A stretch of DNA of 64,000 bases from Providencia manganoxydans (GCF_016618195.1 NZ_CP067099.1:744001-808000), one strand, 5' to 3'; shown: positions 44,575 to 54,505, numbered from the stretch's first letter. A program made the numbers and translations. Notes: generated by a model from the sequence alone, not told the origin.

Positions 44575-47364
44575 CTAAGGTGTCATCATAAACACTTTTG
44601 TGTTTTGCCCTAAATATTGATGAGCAATACGGTTAATATCTTCTATCTGCAACTGATGAATTATCGTAGTTTCTTGGTTTAAACGTTGATACTGCTGATC
44701 ATCAGACGCAATCTGTGCCAGAGCCTCTGTCCAATAACCTGAGCTATCCGTCACTTGTTTATTTTCAGTCAACCAAATATTTTTGGCCTCAGTAAGTTCT
44801 TTATGACTAATACCCGACGCTTGTAGCTGTTGAAGGGTTTTTTGCGCAATTAGCGCCATCTCATCAGCACGTTCCGGAGACGTGGTAAAATTGAGTCGCG
44901 CAAAATAGTAAGGCTGTGGTTTTTTGGCTAACATTTGAGAAAAACCAAGCGCATAGATGCCGCTGGCTTTTTCGCGTAATTCACTGCGTAAGCGCTGACT
45001 CACTACGGTATCTAGCAATTGCATCGCCAATTGATCTTGTTGTGTCCACTGTGCAGGAGCGGCAAACTGAATGCTTACCATGCTTTTATCACTGCTACTT
45101 ATTGGATAACGTTTATTGAAACTCGACATCTTCGGCATGATCCCTTGATCATGCCATGCGAGCTGGCGATTATCGGCTGGGATCGAGGCAACCCACTGCT
45201 CTAGCTGTGCCTTAAGCTGTTTGCTATTGACAGCACCGGTGATCACTAAGGTCATATCTGCCGTTGAGGTGAGTAGCTGACGGTTTGCTTGTTGGAGTTG
45301 CCCTGCCGTAAAGTGTTTCCAGCCACCCTGTGGGTCAATAGTTAATAATTCACCATGCTGATAGCTTTCCTTATTAATATTATCTAGGAATGTTCGTTCA
45401 ACTGGCGTTTTGGCTAAGTTCAATGCAAATGATTGTTTTTGCTGCTCAAGTTTTTCACCGCTAAATTGTGGTGAAGTGAGTTTCAGATGCAATAATTGCA
45501 ATGCAATTTCTAAATTATCAACGGGGGCTTTACCGCGAAAACCATGTGTCAGCAATTCACTATAGGGGCGGATCGAGATTTGATTTTGTTTCGCCAGCAA
45601 AGCGAGATCGCGAGCACTGTATTTACCATAACCACTGCTTTCAGGCAGTTTCAGCGCCCAATCGGTTAATCCTGCTGTTTGAACTGTTTCAAGTGAACGG
45701 CCACCTGCAAGTTGTAAATTGAATTGAATATCATCTTTAAGATTTTTATCTGCTTTGACAATCACTTGGATGCCATTGCTTAACTGCCAGCGTTCTGTTT
45801 TTGCAATAGGGAGTGGTGTTTGTTGGCTAATTGATCCTTTGATGACATTGGGTAATTGCAAGGTGATTGCTTGCGAGCGCAATGTGAATGGTCCCGGAGA
45901 ACTGTGACGAATACTTTGCCATTGCTGCTCGAAGGCTGAACGATTAAAGGTGGCTGCGTCAGTATCAGGGCCAATCAATGCCAAGCGAGGGGATGCGATA
46001 GTAAGTAAATTGGCAACATGCTGTTGTAGATCTTGTGGCTTGGCCGAGTTTATCATTTGATAGCTTTTATCAAGCTGTTGGCGTTTATTCCACATTGGCA
46101 TATCGTATTCAAGCGCCGTAGTGAGTTGTCCCGCTAAATATTCATTCGTATAGCGCTGCTCTGAAGCGGCTTGTTGACTCAATTTTTTCAACATTGCTTG
46201 ACGTGCGCTATTCAGTTCTTCTTGGGTGACGGGCTCTGTTGCTAAACGTTGTAACTCAGTAAATAGCACTTCAGTGGCAGCTGTATAGTCACTACCTTTA
46301 GGATGAATAATCATTAACTGCTGGAGGCGCTGGTTATCTAGCATTGATCCTTGTTCATTGATGCTAATCGCAGGCAAAACACCATTATCAACTAACACTG
46401 AAAAACGTTGATTCAAAATAGCTAGCCATAAGCTATCCATTAGGTCTTCATATTGCCCTTGGTGCGTGTTTAGTGGTGCAGTCACATCTTTTTGTAGTGC
46501 GAATTGAATAAAACGCGCCCCCTGCTCTTTATCAAATACAGGTTGAATTAACATCTGAGTAGAATGGGCAAATTGCTTCCACTCAGGGCTATCTTGAGAA
46601 GGTACAGTAGGTTGAGGTAACGCAAACAATGTATTGATGTCGTTACGTACTTTACTGTTATTGAAATCACCAATGACTAATAAAGCCATGCGCTGTGGTT
46701 GATACCATGTTTGATAATAGTTTTTAGCTTGTTCGATCGGTGCTTGACGAACAATATCTAATGAGCCAATCGGGTTACGTTGTGCATAGCGGCTGCCATG
46801 ATAACGTAACTGTTCAAGGCTATCGTTAATACGATAGCCCATTCCTTGGCGTAAGCGCCACTCTTCAATAATCACTGGGCGTTCGGTTTCAAATGCTTCC
46901 TGATCGAATGTCATATTCGCTGCCCAATCAGCAATCACTTGTAAACCTGTTGAAACTTGTGCGGGTGTCGCTTTCGGCAGTGAAAGTTTATACAGTGTTG
47001 AATTGAGACTCGTGATGGCATTGACATGGCTGCCTAATTTTAGCCCTTGCTGTTCCAGTTGTTTAAAACCCGTGGTGCCGGGGAAGTGCTTAGTGCCTTT
47101 AAATGCCATATGTTCAGTAAAATGCGCTAATCCAAGCTGTTGTTCATTTTCTTGTAGTGAGCCACTTTTGACTAATAAACGCAGTTCTACACCCGGTTGA
47201 TTACGTTGTAGTAAATAAACCTGTAACCCATTATCCAGTTGATAATGTTGTAGATCGCTACGAACAGGTAACTGAGCCTGCTTATTTTCTCGGTGAGTGG
47301 CATGGTTGGCACAACCACTAAGTAGTAAGCCAATCAAGGCGGTCAATGTGATTTGACGAAACAT
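44575..47364 (-). CDS. M16 zinc protease lipoprotein (PqqL/FusC-like)
   Basis: 929 aa, matching the 931 aa of E. coli PqqL. A lipoprotein signal ends at LSGC (Cys18), so it should be anchored in a membrane facing the periplasm. The inverted zinc motif is His81-Phe-Thr-Glu84-His85, with a second Glu further on (ERPVIIEEW). Four M16 repeats fit two clam-shell halves; the C-terminal half lacks a second active site. It ends two bases after the ABC gene. In Pectobacterium FusC cuts imported ferredoxin to free iron, and PqqL is its enterobacterial counterpart. A protein substrate brought in by the adjacent receptor is the best guess. Confidence 0.88.
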   Translation of the reverse strand: MFRQITLTALIGLLLSGCANHATHRENKQAQLPVRSDLQHYQLDNGLQVYLLQRNQPGVELRLLVKSGSLQENEQQLGLAHFTEHMAFKGTKHFPGTTGFKQLEQQGLKLGSHVNAITSLNSTLYKLSLPKATPAQVSTGLQVIADWAANMTFDQEAFETERPVIIEEWRLRQGMGYRINDSLEQLRYHGSRYAQRNPIGSLDIVRQAPIEQAKNYYQTWYQPQRMALLVIGDFNNSKVRNDINTLFALPQPTVPSQDSPEWKQFAHSTQMLIQPVFDKEQGARFIQFALQKDVTAPLNTHQGQYEDLMDSLWLAILNQRFSVLVDNGVLPAISINEQGSMLDNQRLQQLMIIHPKGSDYTAATEVLFTELQRLATEPVTQEELNSARQAMLKKLSQQAASEQRYTNEYLAGQLTTALEYDMPMWNKRQQLDKSYQMINSAKPQDLQQHVANLLTIASPRLALIGPDTDAATFNRSAFEQQWQSIRHSSPGPFTLRSQAITLQLPNVIKGSISQQTPLPIAKTERWQLSNGIQVIVKADKNLKDDIQFNLQLAGGRSLETVQTAGLTDWALKLPESSGYGKYSARDLALLAKQNQISIRPYSELLTHGFRGKAPVDNLEIALQLLHLKLTSPQFSGEKLEQQKQSFALNLAKTPVERTFLDNINKESYQHGELLTIDPQGGWKHFTAGQLQQANRQLLTSTADMTLVITGAVNSKQLKAQLEQWVASIPADNRQLAWHDQGIMPKMSSFNKRYPISSSDKSMVSIQFAAPAQWTQQDQLAMQLLDTVVSQRLRSELREKASGIYALGFSQMLAKKPQPYYFARLNFTTSPERADEMALIAQKTLQQLQASGISHKELTEAKNIWLTENKQVTDSSGYWTEALAQIASDDQQYQRLNQETTIIHQLQIEDINRIAHQYLGQNTKVFMMTP

Positions 47365-47366
47365 AA

Positions 47367-49040
47367 TCAGATGTTCCTATGAGGTTCAATTAATGGGAAT
47401 TGCTGATCGGCTAATGGCCATAAAAAACGTTGATGGCTAACCAATACAATTGCGCTGTCAGGGAGTTGAGCTTTGAGCAGTTGCAACATTTCAAGGGCAC
47501 TATTTTCATCGAGCGCTGAAGTGGTTTCGTCCAATAACATCAGCGGTGGGCGATTTAGTAATAAACGCGCAAACATGATGCGTTGCTGTTCACCGCCAGA
47601 GAGTCGATTGTGCCAATCCGTTTCTAAGCTAAGCTGGTGATGTAGCTTTTCTAGTCCAACTTGGCTTAACACATGTTTAAAGTCGGCTTCTGTAAATTGG
47701 GAGCTATCTTTTGGGTAAGCGAGCAAACTTTCTAGGCGGCTAACGGGTAAATAAAGCCGTTGCGGGATCCACATAAGATGGTTTGTCCGCTCAATGTTGC
47801 CAGTAAAGAATGGCCAGTGGCCGCTTAAGGTACGCAGCAATGTTGATTTACCAATGCCTGAGCGGCCTGAAATAATAGTCAACTGCCCTTGTGCAGCGGT
47901 TAGTGTTAGCGGTTCAAATAAGGTGCGATTATCTGCCGTTGAAACGGAAAGCGTTGCATTAAGAGCTGGCTGCTGCTCAGTAATGCTAACTTGTGCAGCT
48001 TTATCGTTTTCCAATAAGATCACAAAATTATACAGTCGCGAAATTGTAGCTTGCCAAGCCGCTATCTCCTTGTAAGCAAAGATAAACCAACCTAGTGAGG
48101 TGGCAACGCTGCTAAAGGCTTGGCGAAGTTGCATTAATCCACCTAACATAATTTCACCAGCAAGGAATTTAGGCAGCGCAAGTAAGACAGGGGCCAGCGC
48201 GGTCACTTGTTGGTAGCCAACGGTATAGAAGGACAAGTTTCGTTCACAACGGATCAATCGATTCCAGTTGCCAACAATTTCACCAAATCGATGCATCAAC
48301 TCTTTTTTGTCTTGGCTTTCGCCTCGCTGACCTGCGATGGCATCACCGTGCTGGCGGCAATTGATCAGCGTGCTACGGTAATCGGCCTCGCGACGCTGCT
48401 TATCCATATTTAAACGGCGTAGTGGGAAACCAATCCATTGAGTGAGCGCAATACCAATAATGGTGTAAATGATACAAGCCCAAAACATATAACCGGGAAT
48501 TGTCCAGTCGCTATCCGCAAATTGAAAGGACAAGCTACCTGAAAGGGTCCATAGAATGGTGGCAAATGACACCAGTGTCAGCATGGAATGTAAGAAGGTG
48601 ACTAACAAATTCAGTGTTGATTCAATCAGTAAGCGAATATCTTCTGCAATACGTTGGTCTGGGTTATCAGGCTCTTGTGAGGTTAGGCGTAACATATAGT
48701 GTTTGCTATTGGGCGATAACCAGCGGCTAAGTACCTGTTCAGTCATACCTTTACGCCAACGGATGATTAACATTTGTTTGAGGTAGTTCCCCATAACGAC
48801 CACTAAGATCAAACCACTCACTAACACGACAAAATATTGCAGTAGGCCATAGAGTGCCTGTCCATCCAGTTTTTGCAGGGCGTTATAGAAGTCGCCATTC
48901 CACATGTTCATTTTCACGTTGAACCACACTGAAGAGAGTGTCAGCCCCAGTGAAGCGGCAAGTAATAGCCAGCAGAGAAGGGCAGAACGCTGCCCCCAAA
49001 ATGGTTTAACTAAGTAGAAAAATTGTTTTAATGTCTTCAT
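47367..49040 (-). CDS. SbmA/YddA-type ABC transporter (FusD-like)
   Basis: 557 aa, E. coli YddA being 561. The N-terminal ~330 residues form an ABC_membrane_2 domain (about six helices) related to SbmA/BacA; the C-terminal ATPase has Walker A GRSGIGKST, signature LSGGEQQR and Walker B LMLLDETTSALD. Operon order receptor-ABC-protease parallels yddA-yddB-pqqL and fusA-fusD-fusC. It probably moves peptide fragments or the stripped product across the inner membrane; direction is not settled. Confidence 0.9.
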   Translation of the reverse strand: MKTLKQFFYLVKPFWGQRSALLCWLLLAASLGLTLSSVWFNVKMNMWNGDFYNALQKLDGQALYGLLQYFVVLVSGLILVVVMGNYLKQMLIIRWRKGMTEQVLSRWLSPNSKHYMLRLTSQEPDNPDQRIAEDIRLLIESTLNLLVTFLHSMLTLVSFATILWTLSGSLSFQFADSDWTIPGYMFWACIIYTIIGIALTQWIGFPLRRLNMDKQRREADYRSTLINCRQHGDAIAGQRGESQDKKELMHRFGEIVGNWNRLIRCERNLSFYTVGYQQVTALAPVLLALPKFLAGEIMLGGLMQLRQAFSSVATSLGWFIFAYKEIAAWQATISRLYNFVILLENDKAAQVSITEQQPALNATLSVSTADNRTLFEPLTLTAAQGQLTIISGRSGIGKSTLLRTLSGHWPFFTGNIERTNHLMWIPQRLYLPVSRLESLLAYPKDSSQFTEADFKHVLSQVGLEKLHHQLSLETDWHNRLSGGEQQRIMFARLLLNRPPLMLLDETTSALDENSALEMLQLLKAQLPDSAIVLVSHQRFLWPLADQQFPLIEPHRNI

Positions 49041-49086
49041 GACGTTTTAATAGCTCACATTGCTAACTAAAATTTATAGAGGGTGT

Positions 49087-51861
49087 TTAAAGGTCATAGT
49101 TAACCTGTAGCCAGAACTGGCGACCGGGGTCATAAGATTTCAACACTCTGTCTTCAAACACAAAACGGTCAGCAATATTTTTATTATTTAGGATGTTGTT
49201 CACTTCAACGGAGAAACCAAAACCATAGGCAAAGTCTGGTTTCCAGCCGAGGCGCGTATCCCATGTGTATTTACTGGTGAAATGTTGCTTGGTGTATTTG
49301 CGAACTTGCCCATATTCAGGATCAAAGGCATAAGCATTGTCATAGCGGACGGCTTGGTTACGCGCTCCCCACCATTGCAGGCGGTTGTACCAAGTCAGAT
49401 CGTAATCATCCCAAACACTGGTCAACTCTAAATTGAATTTAAAGGGGGAATTAAAACTGGTTGAAGGTAATTTGGATGCGTCGATAACTTTACCGTCATA
49501 CCACACTTTATTGAGATTAACCTTATTCGCTGGATCGAATGCGTTATAGCCTGAATCTTTGGGGGTATTACTTTCGCTTTGTTGCCATGTGAGTGATGCG
49601 GTCATCACATGAGAAGCTTCTGCCCATTCCCACGGTTGGCTATTGTTGACAGAAAGCGTCACGGTATCATGTGAGCTGCGTCCACCGTTATCAAATGAGC
49701 GAATGCTGCGTTTATCAGCATCACGAGTGTCATATTTGGTGCGGGTTCTGACCTCGTCATAGCCTTCACGATGTACATATTGCAAGCGCCATGTTGTCGA
49801 CAGCACCTCTTGTTGCAGTGCAACAGTCAGCTCATCGTTATATGGGGTTTTTAGTGAATCAATACCTTCGTAATCTTTTTTGTTATCCCAATCGTTTTTG
49901 TTAGGATCAAGAGAGCAGGGATCAAACTCACCATAGCTATTACATATTTGCATGCCATCATTTTGTGCGCCATATAACGCATAGGTCAGCATAGAGCGGC
50001 CGTAGTAACGGTTAGCCCCCGCAATAATTTGGGTTTTTCCATCACCAAAGACGTCATAGTTACCCGATAAACGAGGTGCTATGTTAGTACGGTTTACAAA
50101 GTCATCTCGATCAACCCGAACCCCCGGACGCAACGTTAGTTTGCCAAATTGAATGTTGTCATCAAGGAAGAACGCGTAATTGGTATAGTCAGCGGAGTGT
50201 TCTCCCGCTTGGAAGCGGGTGACATTACTGAGGTAACCACTGTAGGTGGCGTTATTATCTACGCTACCTGTATAGGTATAACGGAAGTAATCTTTATCGC
50301 GCTTGTAAGTTCCTTTGGTGAAATTAAGCTCAGCGCCTAATGTCGGTTTATGAGTGAGCCCTAAACCATCTTCAATGGTATTGAAACGCATCACACTCTT
50401 TAAACCATGGCTTTTTTGTTTTGAGGTTAAATCCCCTAAACCACCACTACTACTCTCTGCGGTTTGCCAAGTTTGATAATCAATCGCACGCACAGTGAGT
50501 GAATATTTTTGGTCATCTGTACGCTCATCTTTTAGCTCTTGAGTATTGGCGGTTAACTCTAATTGACCAATATCAAATTGATGTTTAAAGACCGCGGTAA
50601 ACCCTAGCCCATCATGGGTTGAGCCATAGCCTGAATTCATCACAGAAGCAGAAAATAGACGGCTATCATAAGATGCATAATTAGCAGAAAGATCTAACGT
50701 GCTTTTGTCGGTAAGATCGAGCGAGTATTTCAGGAAGTAATTATCAGATGTACGGTGCTGTTTTTTTTCACCTGATGCAAAATCAACCATTTGTACTTGG
50801 TTGTTTTCATCAAAGATGACAGAGTCACCTCCAGTCACTGTCATTGGGATCGTAGAGCTACGGCGAGATGCGGAGAAGACAATACCTGATTTTTCACTGA
50901 CACCTAATTCAAACCAGCCGCCGAAATCATCTTTATCATAGCGATTTTGGAAACGAGCAGGGTTCGCTGTGTCATTTTTAGAGGTGTTGATACCGAGAGA
51001 GGGATCGTGGAACAAATTATTCCAACCCGAACGCGTTAATCGATAATAGGCATGGGCGCTATTTTCACCTTGCCAGCGACGGCTATTGACCTCAACAGTC
51101 CCTCCAGTAAAGCCACCAAACTCAACAGGTATGTTATTGTCATACACTGCCATGCTGTCGATTAGACGACTGTCGATATAAATCCCCTGATCGCTACTGC
51201 TTAACCGTGTGGCAGTTTCACCAAGGCCATTGTCTGCGGGATCAAAGTCATTATTAAAACTCACGCCATCAAGACGGTAAGCATTTTGGTAACTGCTAGA
51301 ACCATGAATTGAGATACGAGAAGGTTTTATTTCTCCTTGGTTCATGGAGTTGCTGTCGTTATTAGCAAACTGAACGGCTGGGTTGGTTTTCATTAAATCA
51401 GTGATATTGCCATCACCCGTATTGCGTTGGCTGATCTCTTCAGAAGTTACATATTGAGGTGCAGACATCACATCAGTAGCAGGATGGTTTTGTACCACAC
51501 CTGAAACTTGGGTCTCGGGTAGCACTAATGTGCCTTGATTGAGGTTTTGTGGACGAATGACTAATACACCATTTTCATTGATCAGTTCTAATCCACTACC
51601 GATAAGTACTCTTTGTAATGCGGTTTGTGCGGTGTAGTTACCTGATAGTGCTGGTGCACGTAATCCATTAAGTTGGTTTTTATTATAGAGTAATTGAATT
51701 TGTCCTTGCTGACTGATTTGCGCGACAGAAGTCGCAAGTGGTTGTTCTGGTAGTGTAAATGTAACCTCTTGCGCTATTGCTGATTGGCAAACTATTGCAG
51801 TACTGGCTGCAACCAATAATGCAAGAGGCTTAAGCCGTTGGTGTGTGAATCGAATTGACAT
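49087..51861 (-). CDS. TonB-dependent receptor with STN signalling domain
   Basis: 924 aa. Signal peptide 1-30 (AIA), STN domain about 33-104, a linker with TonB-box-like stretch near residues 111-121, a plug domain (about 140-265), and a long 22-strand barrel to the C-terminus. The STN domain marks a transducer that contacts FecR, whose gene lies immediately upstream. The barrel holds a Cys pair in an external loop (QIC...DPC). The last residue is Leu rather than the usual aromatic residue. Partners suggest a protein or large iron-bearing ligand; receptor homology alone does not identify it. Confidence 0.9.
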   Translation of the reverse strand: MSIRFTHQRLKPLALLVAASTAIVCQSAIAQEVTFTLPEQPLATSVAQISQQGQIQLLYNKNQLNGLRAPALSGNYTAQTALQRVLIGSGLELINENGVLVIRPQNLNQGTLVLPETQVSGVVQNHPATDVMSAPQYVTSEEISQRNTGDGNITDLMKTNPAVQFANNDSNSMNQGEIKPSRISIHGSSSYQNAYRLDGVSFNNDFDPADNGLGETATRLSSSDQGIYIDSRLIDSMAVYDNNIPVEFGGFTGGTVEVNSRRWQGENSAHAYYRLTRSGWNNLFHDPSLGINTSKNDTANPARFQNRYDKDDFGGWFELGVSEKSGIVFSASRRSSTIPMTVTGGDSVIFDENNQVQMVDFASGEKKQHRTSDNYFLKYSLDLTDKSTLDLSANYASYDSRLFSASVMNSGYGSTHDGLGFTAVFKHQFDIGQLELTANTQELKDERTDDQKYSLTVRAIDYQTWQTAESSSGGLGDLTSKQKSHGLKSVMRFNTIEDGLGLTHKPTLGAELNFTKGTYKRDKDYFRYTYTGSVDNNATYSGYLSNVTRFQAGEHSADYTNYAFFLDDNIQFGKLTLRPGVRVDRDDFVNRTNIAPRLSGNYDVFGDGKTQIIAGANRYYGRSMLTYALYGAQNDGMQICNSYGEFDPCSLDPNKNDWDNKKDYEGIDSLKTPYNDELTVALQQEVLSTTWRLQYVHREGYDEVRTRTKYDTRDADKRSIRSFDNGGRSSHDTVTLSVNNSQPWEWAEASHVMTASLTWQQSESNTPKDSGYNAFDPANKVNLNKVWYDGKVIDASKLPSTSFNSPFKFNLELTSVWDDYDLTWYNRLQWWGARNQAVRYDNAYAFDPEYGQVRKYTKQHFTSKYTWDTRLGWKPDFAYGFGFSVEVNNILNNKNIADRFVFEDRVLKSYDPGRQFWLQVNYDL

Positions 51862-51979
51862 GAGTATCCCTTATTCCTAAGCGGCACAAATCGTGTGCTG
51901 AAAAATTGCTAAATCAATAACAACTGCTTAGGAAGAGGGTTAAATGAGAATTATCCTCACCTACAAATCGAAATAATTT
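51862..51979 (-). promoter_or_regulatory. Receptor promoter region with Fur-like site
   Basis: 118 bp between fecR-type and receptor genes, the expected place for a promoter read by the adjacent ECF sigma factor. TGAGAATTATCCTCA at 51945-51959 matches 12 of 15 positions of the Fur 7-1-7 consensus. No sigma consensus can be defined from one site. Confidence 0.4.
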
Positions 51980-52966
51980 TCATTTATTTTTTTTATTTTG
52001 AATAATCAATACGTTATTTTTGTCTTGATAAACGACTTGGACAGGTAATAGCATCGGGAGCGCTTGGAAGAATTGATCGGGTTGGTGTAAATTGATGCGC
52101 CCTGAAATCTTACTTTGTGCGAGTGTTGGAGGGGAAAGCTCAACGTTGATAGGGGAATAGGTTTTCAGTTGTGCAAGTACTTCAAATAAGGGCTTATCAG
52201 TGAAACTCAGCTCACCAAAGCGCCATCTGGCAATATCGAACGGTGTTACTTTACTCACCTTAGCTGGGCTATTGGCGGCTAAGCTGACGGCATTATCACC
52301 AGCAAATAAATAAATGGTTGGCTGCTGTTTTCCTGTTTGTAGGCTAACAATGCCTTTGTTAACACTAACGGCAATTTGTTGGTGCGCTTTATCAACTTCA
52401 AACTCCGTACCAATCACCTGAATACGTCTTTCATCCGCTAGGATCACAAATGGGCGATAGGGATTAGATTTAACTTTGAAATAGGCGCTGCCGCTGTCTA
52501 AATAGATTTGACGAACTTCGGTTTCATAAGCGACACGGATGCGTGTTTGGCGATTGAGAAATAGCGAGGAACCATCGGATAATATGACTTCTTTTGGTGC
52601 TTCATTAGCGACAAGAGTCATATTATTCAATAGCATGGATGGAAGATGGCTATAGGGTAGAAATAGCACCGCGGCAATAAACAAGGCGGCAAGGGTATTT
52701 CCCAATGGTCGCCAAAGCCGAAAAAACAGGCCTTTTTTCGGTTTGTTTATATTAGTTGCCGGCCTAGGCATCGCATCGAATTCACGCCAAACACCCGCAA
52801 TTGCCTCATAGGATTTAGCGTGCTCTGGTGATGTGGCTAGCCACAGTTGAAACTGCTCCACTTGCTCTGAGGTCAGCTGTTGACTGTGATTGCGCGTAAA
52901 CCACAGTGCAGCTTGTTCATCAATTGTGTCTAGATCATCTGGCTCGTGTATCGATGTGTGAGTCAT
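51980..52966 (-). CDS. FecR-family anti-sigma/sigma-regulator
   Basis: 328 aa. N-terminal cytoplasmic sigma-binding domain (IDEQAALWFTRNHS...WREFDAMPRP), one membrane helix near residues 90-112, a FecR domain (SDGSSLFLNRQTRIRV...GSAYFKV), and a C-terminal STN-contact domain (ARWRFGELSFTDKPLFEVL). It should relay receptor occupancy to the sigma factor. Its ATG overlaps the sigma stop codon by one base (TAATG), giving translational coupling. Confidence 0.92.
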   Translation of the reverse strand: MTHTSIHEPDDLDTIDEQAALWFTRNHSQQLTSEQVEQFQLWLATSPEHAKSYEAIAGVWREFDAMPRPATNINKPKKGLFFRLWRPLGNTLAALFIAAVLFLPYSHLPSMLLNNMTLVANEAPKEVILSDGSSLFLNRQTRIRVAYETEVRQIYLDSGSAYFKVKSNPYRPFVILADERRIQVIGTEFEVDKAHQQIAVSVNKGIVSLQTGKQQPTIYLFAGDNAVSLAANSPAKVSKVTPFDIARWRFGELSFTDKPLFEVLAQLKTYSPINVELSPPTLAQSKISGRINLHQPDQFFQALPMLLPVQVVYQDKNNVLIIQNKKNK

Positions 52967-53502
52967 TAATTTTTATTGCTCTGATTATCAAGATGCTTTT
53001 TACAGTGGACTAAAGCAGCTGCAATGTGTTTTTCTACCATACTAATAGAAATTTCCATGCGCTCTGCGATCTCGCTTTGTGATAAGCCATCGAACCGATA
53101 TAACAAAAAAGCCTCTCGTCGCCTAGGGGGTAAGCTTTCTATCGCATCACTTAACCATTGAATACGTTGTTGCTGCTCTAGTATCTCACTAGGATCTGCT
53201 TGTGTATCGGTTAGATTTTGGTCCATCAAGGTTTCATCAACCTCGACGGTTGATTTTGCCTGACGTTGGTTACGACGCCAATGGTCAATTAAGACATGAT
53301 TGGCGATTTTGAACAAATAAGCACGACTCTCTTTGATCGGAGATTGTTCTTTTCTGTTAAGCCATAGTGTAAACACATCCTGTGATAAATCATCAGCATC
53401 ATTGCTATTACCTAGCCGATTGCGGAAAAAGCGGACAAGCTGGCTATAAGTTGACTGATATGCCCCACTGATTTTGCGGGCAAGGGATTTATCGATCGTC
53501 AT
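52966..53502 (-). CDS. FecI-type ECF sigma factor
   Basis: 178 aa from the ATG at 53502; a TTG at 53517 is in frame but less likely. Region 2 (FFRNRLGNSNDADDLSQDVFTLWL...ANHVLIDHWRRNQRQ) and region 4 (ESLPPRRREAFLLYRFDGLSQSEIAERMEISISMVEKHI) are intact, with no extra domains. It should drive the receptor-ABC-protease genes when FecR signals ligand binding. Confidence 0.93.
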   Translation of the reverse strand: MTIDKSLARKISGAYQSTYSQLVRFFRNRLGNSNDADDLSQDVFTLWLNRKEQSPIKESRAYLFKIANHVLIDHWRRNQRQAKSTVEVDETLMDQNLTDTQADPSEILEQQQRIQWLSDAIESLPPRRREAFLLYRFDGLSQSEIAERMEISISMVEKHIAAALVHCKKHLDNQSNKN

Positions 53503-53624
53503 TTTCGCTGGTGCCAAAAAAGTTACGAATGTGCATCACACATTCAATGATGAATTTAAATTGCTTATTGTAATAATACTTTTAAAAATCAATCGTTTGA
53601 TTGAAAATTTGACAAAGGGTTAAT

Positions 53625-53643
53625 AATAATGAATATCATTTTC
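53625..53643. promoter_or_regulatory. Fur-like box between sigma factor and tonB-like gene
   Basis: AATAATGAATATCATTTTC matches 15 of 19 bases of the classical Fur box. It lies in the divergent region and could repress both the sigma/FecR operon and the tonB-like gene in iron-rich cells. Confidence 0.65.
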
Positions 53644-53692
53644 GTTCGTATTATGCCTATAATCTGCAAAAAATAAAGTCGTGAGGCAAAAT

Positions 53693-54475
53693 ATGAGCAG
53701 TATTGCGGGCAAGATTGAGCGCCCGGTTTTACGTCCGTTGGGCGGTTTGTTTTTAAGTCTTCTTTTCCATGGAACAATTGCAGTCATGCTTATTGGTTGG
53801 TTTACGACAAACCTGCCAAAAACAGGGGTTTTACCGCCTGCAATATCTCTACAACTGGGGGTTTATCAACTTGAGCAGCACTCAGAGCCTGAAGTTAACC
53901 ATGCCCCTAAACAGCAAATGGCAACTCGTGAAGAGATTTTGCCAGATGTGATTGAAAAAACGGAAAAACTACCGGAAACACCATTAGTTGATAACGGTAG
54001 CTTAACTAAGGTAAGTGAAAAAAAACGCCCACCCAAAAAGAAACCGGCACAGATTAAAAAAGTCGTAGAAGAAGCTCCCGTAAATACACAAGAATCGGCG
54101 GTGACTTCAGTGCCAGCGGCAGGTCGTGAGTCTCATAATAGTGCTAATTTTTCGAGCCATGCTTCTGCGGCAATCAGTGGTCACCATGGCTGGCAAAGTG
54201 AGGTTCATCAGCGTTTAGCTAAAGCGAAGCGCTATCCAAGAGCAGCCTTACGTTTCCGCTCAACTGGGGTTTCTCAGGTTAAAATTACTGTCGATAGTCA
54301 AGGTGAAGTGGTAAGTGCCAGTTTAATTAATTCATCTGGCACTAAAATCTTAGATAAGGAAGCGATTGCGACGATCAACCGTGCAGCGCCATTTCCCGCT
54401 CCCCCTGAAACGATGTTAATTGATGGGCGAGTCGAGTTGATCGCGCCAATTGTATTTGATACCACATCGATTTAA
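53693..54475 (+). CDS. TonB-like energy transducer (FusB-like by context)
   Basis: 260 aa from the ATG at 53693, with GAGG upstream. One N-terminal membrane anchor (LSLLFHGTIAVMLIGWF), a Pro/Lys-rich periplasmic spacer (KKRPPKKKP), then a C-terminal TonB domain (RYPRAALRFRSTGVSQVKITVDSQGEV...). No exbB or exbD gene is next to it, so it would use the housekeeping ExbBD. Its divergent place beside the sigma factor suggests a TonB dedicated to the adjacent receptor, as FusB serves FusA. Confidence 0.9.
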   Translation: MSSIAGKIERPVLRPLGGLFLSLLFHGTIAVMLIGWFTTNLPKTGVLPPAISLQLGVYQLEQHSEPEVNHAPKQQMATREEILPDVIEKTEKLPETPLVDNGSLTKVSEKKRPPKKKPAQIKKVVEEAPVNTQESAVTSVPAAGRESHNSANFSSHASAAISGHHGWQSEVHQRLAKAKRYPRAALRFRSTGVSQVKITVDSQGEVVSASLINSSGTKILDKEAIATINRAAPFPAPPETMLIDGRVELIAPIVFDTTSI

Positions 54476-54481
54476 TAAGGT

Positions 54482-54505
54482 GGCTGAGACATTGCTCAGC
54501 CCTTT
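54482..54505. terminator. Terminator between tonB-like gene and smp
   Basis: 7-bp stem GGCTGAG / CTCAGCC followed by CTTTT on the plus strand; overlaps the smp stop region. Confidence 0.7.
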
